Assembly (NCBI GenBank): GCA_049324235.1
Contig: JBMOLJ010000057.1
Coordinates: 1-11,175, forward strand
DNA from: UBA1431 sp049324235
Lineage (GTDB): Bacteria; Bacillota; Clostridia; Christensenellales; UBA1431
Direction of reading: 5' to 3'
Length of the DNA: 11,175 bases
The notes beneath the pieces are model-generated. The model ran no database searches. It was not told the origin of the DNA and saw only the letters and a list, made by a program, of their open reading frames with translations. Shown in pieces: positions 1 through 6,106 of this stretch; the first letter of the stretch is position 1; each line of letters starts with the position of its first letter. The translations under genes were made by a program, and so were the position numbers.

Positions 1-2
1 GC

Positions 3-425
3 GGCATGATGGCCCGCGCGGTCATGGAAGGCGGCGCGTTCGAGCTGAGGATGATTGTGGAAGCCATGGAAAAGGTGCTGGGCAAGCCGTTTGACGCTAT
101 CCGCCTCTCGGGCGGCGGCGCGAAGTCCCCGCTGTGGCGCCAGATTCAGGCCGACATGTACGGCAGGCCTGTCGAGCAGCTCAGGACGCAGGAGTGCACG
201 ACGCTGGGCGCGGCCATACTGGGCGCGGCCGGCGCCAAGGTGTTTGCGAGCATTGAAGAAGCTGTTGAGAACATGGTGCATCCGTACGCCATGGTCGAGC
301 CCAATATGGCCAACCACGAGATCTATACGGATATGTTCGGTATCTTCAAGAACGCATTCCTGGCCCTGCGTGACGCCAACGTCTATAATGACCTTGCCGC
401 AGTAAGCGCAAAACACTGGGGTTAA
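3..425 (+). CDS. xylB: FGGY-family carbohydrate kinase, C-terminal part (xylulokinase-like), 5' truncated by window
   Basis: This is the C-terminal 140 codons of a sugar kinase, open at the left edge and ending in TAA at 423-425. FGGY kinases phosphorylate a pentose or related sugar with ATP in the cytoplasm; xylulokinase makes xylulose 5-phosphate. The visible part is the second actin-like ATPase domain. It carries the adenosine-binding segment RLSGGGAKSPLW, followed by the helix with TTLGAAILGAAGAKVF, both typical of XylB-type kinases. About 350 N-terminal residues, including the sugar-binding site, lie outside the window, so the exact sugar is not certain. The first in-frame ATG pair at 6-11 is internal and not a true start. 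A hairpin terminator follows 26 nt after the stop, so this gene ends its transcription unit and converges with the zinc-ribbon gene. Family assignment is firm; the xylulose specificity and symbol are likely but unproven. Confidence 0.8.
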   Translation, partial: GMMARAVMEGGAFELRMIVEAMEKVLGKPFDAIRLSGGGAKSPLWRQIQADMYGRPVEQLRTQECTTLGAAILGAAGAKVFASIEEAVENMVHPYAMVEPNMANHEIYTDMFGIFKNAFLALRDANVYNDLAAVSAKHWG

Positions 426-450
426 TATCCCATACCTATGACTCTCACCT

Positions 451-487
451 AACTGGAAAGCCCTGCTTTTGGCAGGGCTTTCCAGTT
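451..487 (+). terminator. Rho-independent terminator after the sugar kinase gene
   Basis: A perfect 16-bp inverted repeat (451-466 with 472-487) encloses a 5-nt loop and contains the core GGAAAGCCCTGC. On the + strand it is followed by a moderately T-rich stretch (ATTACCGTTATTGTTT). It sits between two converging genes, the kinase on + and the zinc-ribbon protein on -, so it may stop transcription from both sides. The minus-strand side lacks a U tract. Confidence 0.8.
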
Positions 488-527
488 ATTACCGTTATTG
501 TTTAAAGGAAAACAGGTATTCGATATT

Positions 528-1193
528 TCAGCAAAACCTGTGGGTATAAAAGGCCTGGTTCCTGCCGGAGCAATAAAGCACCCCGCTTTCCCTGTAGTCC
601 AGCCTGTCTCCGTATAAACCGTTTAAAACGTCCTTTATTTTGTAATTCGTGTCCCTGTAGTTGTGGCTCATATCTATGGTTTCCCTGCCTTCCGCCTGGA
701 TCAGTATTTCGCCAATCCAGCTGCCCGAATCATCACCTTCGGCGTCTTCCTGACTTGCTTTGAATACGAATTCGGACACTTCATCGTGCGGCAATGAAAA
801 ATTGGCCGGGTCCTCGTTGAGTATGGACTGCACGTTCATGTGATAATACCGTTCGCCGTAGTATATCCACAGATTGAACCTGGAAATTACGTTTTGCAAT
901 AAGCTCTGGTCTTTTTGCTTCATAGCGCGCAGCATTGCCTTGCCTTCGTTTTTTTCCCGTTCTTTCGAAAGATGCGCAATCACGACCTGGTCACTGAAAA
1001 AGACGGCATATGCTTTGATTCTCTTGAAAATACCCATGCTGCGGTCTGTACACAGCACCATAAGCGCGCTTTTTGAGGGGGAGGCCGCCTTGGCTTTATT
1101 ATTACCACGGGTAGAACGTTTTTTTCCGGTACAGCGGTCACAAAGCGCTGCATTCGCCCGGGTTTCTCTCCCACACTGTATGCAAAAAGGCAT
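528..1193 (-). CDS. Hypothetical protein with N-terminal zinc ribbon
   Basis: This encodes a 221-residue protein I do not recognise by name. The first about 22 residues form a short zinc ribbon, two CxxC knuckles (CIQC and CDRC) 13 residues apart. A basic linker follows (GKKRSTRGNNKAK), then a mixed alpha/beta region of about 170 residues with no catalytic motif I can name, and a Cys as the last residue. There is no signal peptide or membrane segment, so it is probably cytoplasmic. The start at 1191-1193 is preferred because GAGGAG lies 7 nt upstream; a longer frame to 1268 would place this ribosome binding site inside coding sequence and would begin close to the -10 box. It has its own promoter (1286-1314) and reads away from the RNA candidate promoter at 1460. 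A ribbon plus basic linker can mean nucleic-acid or protein binding, but no function is assigned. Confidence 0.7.
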   Translation of the reverse strand: MPFCIQCGRETRANAALCDRCTGKKRSTRGNNKAKAASPSKSALMVLCTDRSMGIFKRIKAYAVFFSDQVVIAHLSKEREKNEGKAMLRAMKQKDQSLLQNVISRFNLWIYYGERYYHMNVQSILNEDPANFSLPHDEVSEFVFKASQEDAEGDDSGSWIGEILIQAEGRETIDMSHNYRDTNYKIKDVLNGLYGDRLDYRESGVLYCSGRNQAFYTHRFC

Positions 1194-1285
1194 AAACGAT
1201 CTCCTCTGTTTGCTCAGTCTGTTTGACCCGACATCCGGCGGGCAGTTTGGATTTGCCTGAGAATGCACCTATATATTGTGTAAAC

Positions 1286-1314
1286 ATAATACATAGGTAT
1301 GTTATGTCTGTCAA
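1286..1314 (-). promoter_or_regulatory. Promoter of the zinc-ribbon gene with an overlapping dyad
   Basis: On the minus strand TTGACA (1309-1314) and TATTAT (1286-1291) are separated by exactly 17 nt, a near-consensus housekeeping promoter. The predicted start near 1279 gives a leader of about 85 nt before the ATG at 1193. The spacer and -10 contain an imperfect inverted repeat, ACATAACATA-CC-TATG(TA)TTATGT, which could be an operator for an unknown regulator. The promoter is strong by consensus match; the operator is inference. Confidence 0.7.
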
Positions 1315-1459
1315 TCGCAGTTTGCACATCGTGTCCGGCCGCCAGACGCTGTTTTTTGCGGTGTAACGAACGTTTATAATGTTTTATCGTTATTCCTGTA
1401 CATCACGTATACGTTTTCATATTGCCAATGGGGTATTCAGGGGTTGTATAAATAAATCG

Positions 1460-1487
1460 TTGAGCCTCCCCGCATTCGTGATATAAT
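1460..1487 (+). promoter_or_regulatory. Sigma70-type promoter driving a + strand RNA
   Basis: TTGAGC (1460-1465) and a perfect TATAAT (1482-1487) are 16 nt apart. The expected start, about 1492-1495, falls at the foot of a perfect hairpin, so the transcript would begin with that hairpin. No open frame follows on the + strand, which points to a non-coding product. It faces the 3' end of the TnpB-like gene. Confidence 0.6.
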
Positions 1488-1488
1488 C

Positions 1489-1520
1489 CAAGAGACCGTG
1501 CCGTTTGGCACGGTCTCTTG
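1489..1520. other. Perfect 14-bp inverted repeat
   Basis: CAAGAGACCGTGCC (1489-1502), loop GTTT, then the exact complement (1507-1520). Neither side is followed by a T run, so it is a poor intrinsic terminator in both directions. It overlaps the predicted transcription start of the + strand RNA and is best read as that RNA's 5' hairpin. It could also block 3' exonucleases on the hydrogenase operon message arriving on the minus strand. Confidence 0.65.
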
Positions 1521-1625
1521 CAGCTTAATAGTTGCACTTTGCCTTAGATACATCTAAGCTCTACCCGGTAGACGGATGCTTTTTTGGAGGTGAAAGCCAT
1601 CCCAAAAGCATGACAGCGCGGCAAC
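1494..1625 (+). ncRNA. Candidate structured RNA, possibly the partner or guide RNA of the neighbouring TnpB-like protein
   Basis: A compact series of helices follows the promoter at 1460-1487. (1) A perfect 14-bp hairpin, 1489-1502 with 1507-1520, has a GTTT loop and lies at the predicted 5' end. (2) A long-range closing helix pairs GTTGC 1531-1535 with GCAAC 1621-1625. Inside it are (3) CTTAGA/TCTAAG (1543-1548 with 1553-1558) around a TACA loop, (4) a short self-complementary CTACC/GGTAG element (1561-1571), and (5) a hairpin 1576-1611 with ATGCTTTT pairing AAAAGCAT and an inner GGA-GGT/GCC-TCC helix capped by a GAAA tetraloop (1592-1595). The GNRA loop appears only when read on +, which supports this strand. 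It matches no riboswitch, 6S, SRP or tmRNA consensus that I know. The 3' end is not defined; sequence after 1625 is A-rich and then enters the TnpB-like 3' end in antisense. Homology searching and folding have not been run. Confidence 0.5.
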
Positions 1626-1659
1626 AAAAACGCCTGGATTTATTATCCCATATAAAAAG

Positions 1660-3213
1660 TTAAGATTCAACCAGTACAATTCCGTCTTTCAGGTTTTCGA
1701 GCCGGGCAAGTTTTTTCAGTATGCTCAGCTTCTTTTTCGGAACTGTTTGCTCCAGCGCGTTACCGATATATTTTCGGAGATAGTTGAAAAAGCGTTCGTA
1801 CGCGTATTCATCGGCCAGCGATACGAAATCAAACTCCAAGACCGGATTTGTAAACCCGATACTGTCGCCGCGCCTGCAGACCTTAAACACGATTTTGTTC
1901 TTCCTGTAGGTATGCAGCATAAGGGCAAGGTTGCGGCTGCCAAGCTGCTCGACATCGCGGATATAACCGCAGCTTGTACACAGGAACAGCTCCTGGTTCA
2001 TCCGGTTTTTCCTGCTGTTGGCGCGGCAAACCGGACAGGCATGGAAAACAAGCGCCGGGCTGACCGTGATGGGCCTTGCAAGGCCGGAGAGTTCAGCTTT
2101 GTAGGAAATAAGCGCCGTGAGCCGGTTATACTGGCCCATGCTTAAAAGCGGAGAAACGCCGTTATAATCGAGCATATCCCTTTTTTTACCAAGAGCATAA
2201 AGCACGAGCTGGCTGTTATACGCTGCTGCGATACGGATCACTTCATTGGACAGCCGGTGCAGCAGCGCTTCATCCACCGTTTGTTCGGCGTAAACATCCT
2301 CCCGGCTAAAGATATTACCGGAAAAAAGCTCTGTGTGTTCATTTTCATGGACGCTACAGCAAAGATATCCCCGCAGGCTGCGTGCAACGCCCATATAGCT
2401 TTTGACAGAGATAGCGCTTTCAGCCGCGCAGGCTATCTTGACGCTGAGATAGATGTCTTTGCCCTTGCGTATAAGCTGGGCGGTTTTCAGAATACCCGGG
2501 TCGGATAATGCCTTTTTCAGGTATGCCTCCTGCCATTTCCCAAAAGCGAGGGGGACGATGATATAGCGTTTTGCGCGCCTGCCGGGCACGAACCTGCGCC
2601 CGCCGTTCCCGACATAGCGCAGCGATGACGGGTGTACGCTGTTATCAGGCGGCAGCCTGAGAGGCGATTTCGCATTCAGGAGATAGAGTTTTGCGTAGAA
2701 CCTGTCCTTTTCCGGGTCGTAGAGCAGGCTGTAGTCTCTTGCCGCATCATGGCGGCAGAAAAGCAGGGGCCGGGTAGAAGCAAATTTTTCCAGCAGCCTG
2801 TCATACTCCTGGAGGAAATCTTTTTCGCCTAAAAATGTATCGCATAATGCGTTGAACCGTTCGTCAAAAGCGGCGTCGTCAAGACAGGAAAGGGGATAGG
2901 TCGCTTTTTTACCTGCGCGCAGCCTGCCGAAATAAGTGGAAAGCGTAATGGCCGCATCCATTTTAAGTCCGTCTTTAAATGGTTCTACGCCGAAAGCGTT
3001 GAGTTGATTAAGCAGTGTTTTGTCGATGCATTGCATCAAACCGATCCTGGTGGCCGGCAGTGTTTGGATGCTGCTCAGTCTATCCCTGAGGCTTTCGAGC
3101 AGATGCCCAAAAGCCCTGGAATAGCGCAAAAAAGCGTCGTCTATGATCATTTGCTTGCGCGCGGACGGCCTATAGAGTTTAAGAGGAATCGTTTTAATTA
3201 CCAAGCAAGCCAT
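1660..3213 (-). CDS. TnpB/Cas12f-like protein with an inactivated RuvC site (candidate RNA-guided regulator)
   Basis: This 517-residue protein follows the TnpB (IS605/IS607 OrfB) and Cas12f plan. The N-terminal strand VIKTIPLKLYRPS resembles the TnpB wedge start, a helical region spans about 20-200, and a split RuvC domain runs 270-435. RuvC-I reads GVARS (275-279), with Ala277 where active enzymes have the Asp of G-I-D-L/R-G. RuvC-II reads LVLYALGKK (336-344), with Tyr339 replacing the catalytic Glu. The zinc finger is kept (C393, C396, C412, C415), and RuvC-III RD...GSRNLA keeps a probable Asp420. DNA cleavage should therefore be lost while RNA and DNA binding may remain, as in the TnpB-derived nuclease-dead repressors called TldR. 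About 80 residues follow RuvC-III, longer than a typical TnpB tail. The ATG is 4 nt after the phosphatase stop. AAGGGG sits too close to that ATG but 9 nt before an in-frame TTG at 3202-3204, which would give a more family-like N-terminus. No TnpA or insertion-sequence end is visible. Confidence 0.8.
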   Translation of the reverse strand: MACLVIKTIPLKLYRPSARKQMIIDDAFLRYSRAFGHLLESLRDRLSSIQTLPATRIGLMQCIDKTLLNQLNAFGVEPFKDGLKMDAAITLSTYFGRLRAGKKATYPLSCLDDAAFDERFNALCDTFLGEKDFLQEYDRLLEKFASTRPLLFCRHDAARDYSLLYDPEKDRFYAKLYLLNAKSPLRLPPDNSVHPSSLRYVGNGGRRFVPGRRAKRYIIVPLAFGKWQEAYLKKALSDPGILKTAQLIRKGKDIYLSVKIACAAESAISVKSYMGVARSLRGYLCCSVHENEHTELFSGNIFSREDVYAEQTVDEALLHRLSNEVIRIAAAYNSQLVLYALGKKRDMLDYNGVSPLLSMGQYNRLTALISYKAELSGLARPITVSPALVFHACPVCRANSRKNRMNQELFLCTSCGYIRDVEQLGSRNLALMLHTYRKNKIVFKVCRRGDSIGFTNPVLEFDFVSLADEYAYERFFNYLRKYIGNALEQTVPKKKLSILKKLARLENLKDGIVLVES

Positions 3214-3217
3214 CCCC

Positions 3218-4387
3218 TTATATGTACTTCACCGTTACCTCTTTATCCAGCATGCGCAGATAGCGGGCAATCTCCGTGACCAGCCTGAGCTTGAGGTTCA
3301 GGTTAATAGGAAGATCCGCGTTCTGGTGCGCGGGGTTTAACGCTCTTCCTACAATAAAGCTTGCCCCGGTGCACTGCTCTATCAGCATCTGGGCCAGCAG
3401 CGAGGCGCCGTCTTTTTTATAGTTGAGGGCGTTTTCCCTTCCCACGTGGCCGCTCTGGTAGTGCTTGATGTGCTCCAGAGCCTTCCCGAGTGTAATAACG
3501 CCCTCAGTGACCAGGTCTATTCCCTGTATTTTCGCGGTGGGCGGCACATCGGGCGTGATGTAGTTCAGCGAGACTTCGAGCGCGTGTCCCGATATGCGGC
3601 TCACGATCTGCGAGGTTGTTCCGCCGCATACAATTTTCTTACCGTCCGCATGCAGCAGTTCATGAACCGCCTTTTCATCGTCGGACCGTTCTACGGGCGG
3701 GCCAACCATGATATGCGCGATGTTGGGGGTGCGTATCTTGCATATGGCTACGGTCGTATCATCGCCGGGCGTATGCATGTAAAGGCTGTCGCAGGCCGAG
3801 AGCAGCAGCTTTTGTACAGCGTAGGCGGAAATGTCTTTTTTATACGAACGTTCCAGGTATTCTACGACGTTCGCGTGCTGCCAGCCCAGGTTCAACAGTT
3901 TGCCCACGCCTGCGTGGACTACGCCGTCGCTGAACATCACGCAGATATCGTCGGGCAGAAGCCTGAGCTTTGATTCCTTTATGGTTTTACCGGCTATGAG
4001 GGTTTCGGTTTTTTCAATATGCAGGGGTTTTCCGTTTCTCAGAATGACGATGTCGGGGTTGTCGTATTGGACGATGTAGGCGTCTCCGTCGGAGGATATC
4101 CGAAGAATCGTGAAGGTGGAGTAGGCAACCAGCCTTTCACTGCATACGGGGAGCGTGGACGCGATGGTTTCGACCACATCAACGATATCGGCTCCTTCTT
4201 TGAGCATGGAGATCACGATTTTGCTGGTAAGCGAGGCGAGGATGTTGGCCTTGACGCCGCTTCCCAGCCCGTCGGACAGTACGATAATGGTTTCCTTATC
4301 GTTCTTTATGATTTCGACCTTATCCCCGGACAGCTCTTCGCCGTGCTTATTCAGGCTCTCGTAACTCGTTTCAAAATACAGGCTCAT
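3218..4387 (-). CDS. SpoIIE-type (PP2C-like) serine/threonine phosphatase of the hydrogenase sensory module
   Basis: This 389-residue cytoplasmic protein has an N-terminal SpoIIE/PP2C phosphatase domain (about 1-220). The metal-binding motifs are all present: SGDK (D22), LSDGLGSG (D39), FSDGVVHAG (D154) and GDDTTVA (D209/D210). The enzyme should be active and remove phosphate from Ser/Thr of a partner, in this family often an anti-sigma-antagonist or similar switch protein. Residues about 225-389 form a second domain with CGGTTSQIV and GIDLVTEGVITLGKAL that I cannot name but which looks intact. The start overlaps the sensory hydrogenase stop by 4 nt (ATGA at 4384-4387), so the two are translationally coupled. 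Phosphatases of this class are known companions of PAS-containing [FeFe]-hydrogenases in Clostridia. No kinase or anti-sigma partner is encoded in this window. The next gene is the TnpB-like protein, 4 nt away. Confidence 0.88.
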   Translation of the reverse strand: MSLYFETSYESLNKHGEELSGDKVEIIKNDKETIIVLSDGLGSGVKANILASLTSKIVISMLKEGADIVDVVETIASTLPVCSERLVAYSTFTILRISSDGDAYIVQYDNPDIVILRNGKPLHIEKTETLIAGKTIKESKLRLLPDDICVMFSDGVVHAGVGKLLNLGWQHANVVEYLERSYKKDISAYAVQKLLLSACDSLYMHTPGDDTTVAICKIRTPNIAHIMVGPPVERSDDEKAVHELLHADGKKIVCGGTTSQIVSRISGHALEVSLNYITPDVPPTAKIQGIDLVTEGVITLGKALEHIKHYQSGHVGRENALNYKKDGASLLAQMLIEQCTGASFIVGRALNPAHQNADLPINLNLKLRLVTEIARYLRMLDKEVTVKYI

Positions 4388-6084
4388 TCCAGATCACCCT
4401 GAACGATGGTTTTCTTAAGCTTGGTCAACGCCGCCTTCGTTTCGCCGGTGGTCTCTCCGAGCAGACTCGCAATCTCTTGAGCAACGCGCATCTGCTTGTC
4501 AATGACGTTCTGGGCTACCTCCAGCGTCTCCGCACGCATTCGGGCAAGCTCTTCATGCTGCTTTTCTTCGCTCGTGATGTCTTTTGCGATGACGATGTAA
4601 GCGTCGTTGTCCTCGATGTGGAGTATGCTCACTTCCAGCGTACGGTCGTGTTGCCCGAGGTGTATCTTGTGGTCGAGGATATCGCTTCCCGTTGCCTTCA
4701 CCTTGTCAAGGCAGTCGTTAGGCAATAGCCTGCCGAGCGGCATTCCGATGTAATTCATGTCATTGAGATGAAAGACTTTGATTGCCGCGGTGTTGAATTC
4801 AATGATTTTAAACTCCCCGTCCAATACAAAGATAGCGTTGGGAGTATGATCCAGAATCATGTTGGACATGGATTCCGCCCGTTCACGCATATAGGGCATG
4901 CACATCTTGACATCGGCCTTGCCCTGGAATACGGCAATGGCTTTTTCGCGGCAGGTCTTATACCCGCATGCGCCGCAGTTGTACATTTTGTCTTCCGATA
5001 TCTTTCCGATGCTTGCGAGTATCGCCTTGATTGTGGCCTCATCGGGAACCTTATTGGTGATCCGCTGGGTAAAATACTGCGCGTGCATGTCGACCGTGGA
5101 ATTTTCCGACATGGGCGCGGGCGTTTGCGTTTTGGCTTTTGCGCTATGGATAATCATATTGTTTGCAGACAGTTTGGGCGTATCAAACGTGTGGAGCGCC
5201 GGGCCGCCGATACAGGAACCCGCGCATGCGCTCATTTCGATGAAAAAGCCGGTAAGCTTGTCATCGTAGAGCGATTCCAGCACCTCCATGCACTTATCCA
5301 GCCCGTCTACCGCCACGCACTTATAGGTTTTGCGCAAGGCGCTTGGAATGGTGCGTATGACGCCGCCGGGGACAGGATAGAGCCTGTTGATTACCGAACG
5401 TATCTCAGACGGTTTGGGGTCAGCCTCGTCCGGTTCAATCCCCGCTTCATGAAGCCAATCCCTGAGTTCGTCGAAAAGAAGAGTGGCGTTGATATCGCCG
5501 CTCCTTTGCGCCTCATGCTTTTTTGAGAAGCACGGCCCTATGAATACCGTTTTGATTCTGGAACCGTAAACATTTTTCATCATCCTGGCGTGTGCTAAGG
5601 CAGGGGAAATCACGGGCGAAAGATATTTTATCAGTTCGGGATAATATTTTTCCACAAGCAGAACGATCGTGGGACAGCAGGTGGTGATGATGTTTTGCAT
5701 GTGGCCTTCCCGAATAAGGTGTCCGTATTGTGCGGATACCTTTGCGGCGCCGATAGCGGTCTCCTCAACGGAAGTGAAGCCCAGTCTTTTTATTGCATGG
5801 GAAATCTGAGCAAAACTTACCTGAGGGAACGCCGAGACAAAGGAGGGGGCTATGCTCGCGTACACCTTTTGCCTGTTTTCGATAAAGCCCTTTATTGTAT
5901 CAAGATCGCTTTGTATCTGTTTCGCCTTCTGCTGGCAGGCCAGGTAGCAGCTGCCGCAGAGTACGCATTCGTCCTCCAATACCGTTGCCTGTTCATTCTG
6001 GAATTTTATAGCTTTAACAGGGCAATGGCGTATACAGTTGTAGCAGTTTTTGCAGTTAGCCTCAATCGATTGGATGATACCCAT
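4384..6084 (-). CDS. hydS: Sensory [FeFe]-hydrogenase with PAS domain (HydS type)
   Basis: This is a 566-residue protein with numbering from ATG 6082-6084, chosen because AAGGTG lies 6 nt upstream; a longer frame to 6144 would overlap the previous gene. Domains in order: two [4Fe-4S] ferredoxin motifs (C11/C14/C17/C21 and C40/C43/C46/C50); an H-cluster domain with L1 TTCCP (C136, C137), L2 GPCFSKKHEA (C185) and L3 SACAGSCIGG (C287, C291); an extra four-Cys cluster motif NCGACGYKTC plus Cys (C370, C373, C378, C395); a PAS domain (about 405-510); and a C-terminal coiled-coil-like helix. All H-cluster ligands are present, but the loops depart from the catalytic type: Gly for Met in L2, no Trp after the L1 Pro, CAGSC for CPGGC. 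This is the pattern of sensory hydrogenases, thought to sense H2 or redox state and pass it to an output protein, here most likely the overlapping phosphatase. It lacks the classical two-component kinase core. Confidence 0.88.
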   Translation of the reverse strand: MGIIQSIEANCKNCYNCIRHCPVKAIKFQNEQATVLEDECVLCGSCYLACQQKAKQIQSDLDTIKGFIENRQKVYASIAPSFVSAFPQVSFAQISHAIKRLGFTSVEETAIGAAKVSAQYGHLIREGHMQNIITTCCPTIVLLVEKYYPELIKYLSPVISPALAHARMMKNVYGSRIKTVFIGPCFSKKHEAQRSGDINATLLFDELRDWLHEAGIEPDEADPKPSEIRSVINRLYPVPGGVIRTIPSALRKTYKCVAVDGLDKCMEVLESLYDDKLTGFFIEMSACAGSCIGGPALHTFDTPKLSANNMIIHSAKAKTQTPAPMSENSTVDMHAQYFTQRITNKVPDEATIKAILASIGKISEDKMYNCGACGYKTCREKAIAVFQGKADVKMCMPYMRERAESMSNMILDHTPNAIFVLDGEFKIIEFNTAAIKVFHLNDMNYIGMPLGRLLPNDCLDKVKATGSDILDHKIHLGQHDRTLEVSILHIEDNDAYIVIAKDITSEEKQHEELARMRAETLEVAQNVIDKQMRVAQEIASLLGETTGETKAALTKLKKTIVQGDLE

Positions 6085-6106
6085 AAAAAACACCTTGCTT
6101 TTCTGG

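Larger units (their letters stand above)
1315..1659. other. Intergenic region without protein genes
   Basis: No reading frame with a ribosome binding site is seen on either strand. The right half holds the + strand promoter and structured RNA described separately. The left half (1315-1459) is AT-rich and contains a TAACGA/TCGTTA inverted pair near 1367-1392 and a CGTATACG palindrome near 1407-1414, neither with a clear role. The hydrogenase operon transcript must end here or continue through; no classical terminator with a U tract is visible on the minus strand. Confidence 0.6.

Noticed and set aside
1489..1520. Intrinsic terminator for the hydrogenase operon
   Set aside because: The stem is perfect but no U tract follows on the minus strand, and a + strand TATAAT abuts it; the RNA 5' hairpin reading fits better.
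1531..1625. Known riboswitch (GEMM, THF, T-box, cobalamin, ykkC) or 6S/SRP RNA
   Set aside because: None of the conserved core strings of these classes is present, and no + strand coding gene lies downstream.
1626..1645. Candidate guide matching the hydC upstream region (CTGGAT shared near 10857-10862)
   Set aside because: Only six contiguous bases agree, followed by mismatches; this is expected by chance and not a credible target.
1489..1660. CRISPR array or repeat-spacer unit next to the Cas12f-like gene
   Set aside because: No repeat occurs twice; the GTTGC/GCAAC pair is a single closing helix.
1315..3300. Complete IS605/IS607 insertion sequence
   Set aside because: No tnpA, no recognisable subterminal end hairpins or target duplication, and the gene start is fused in operon fashion to the phosphatase.
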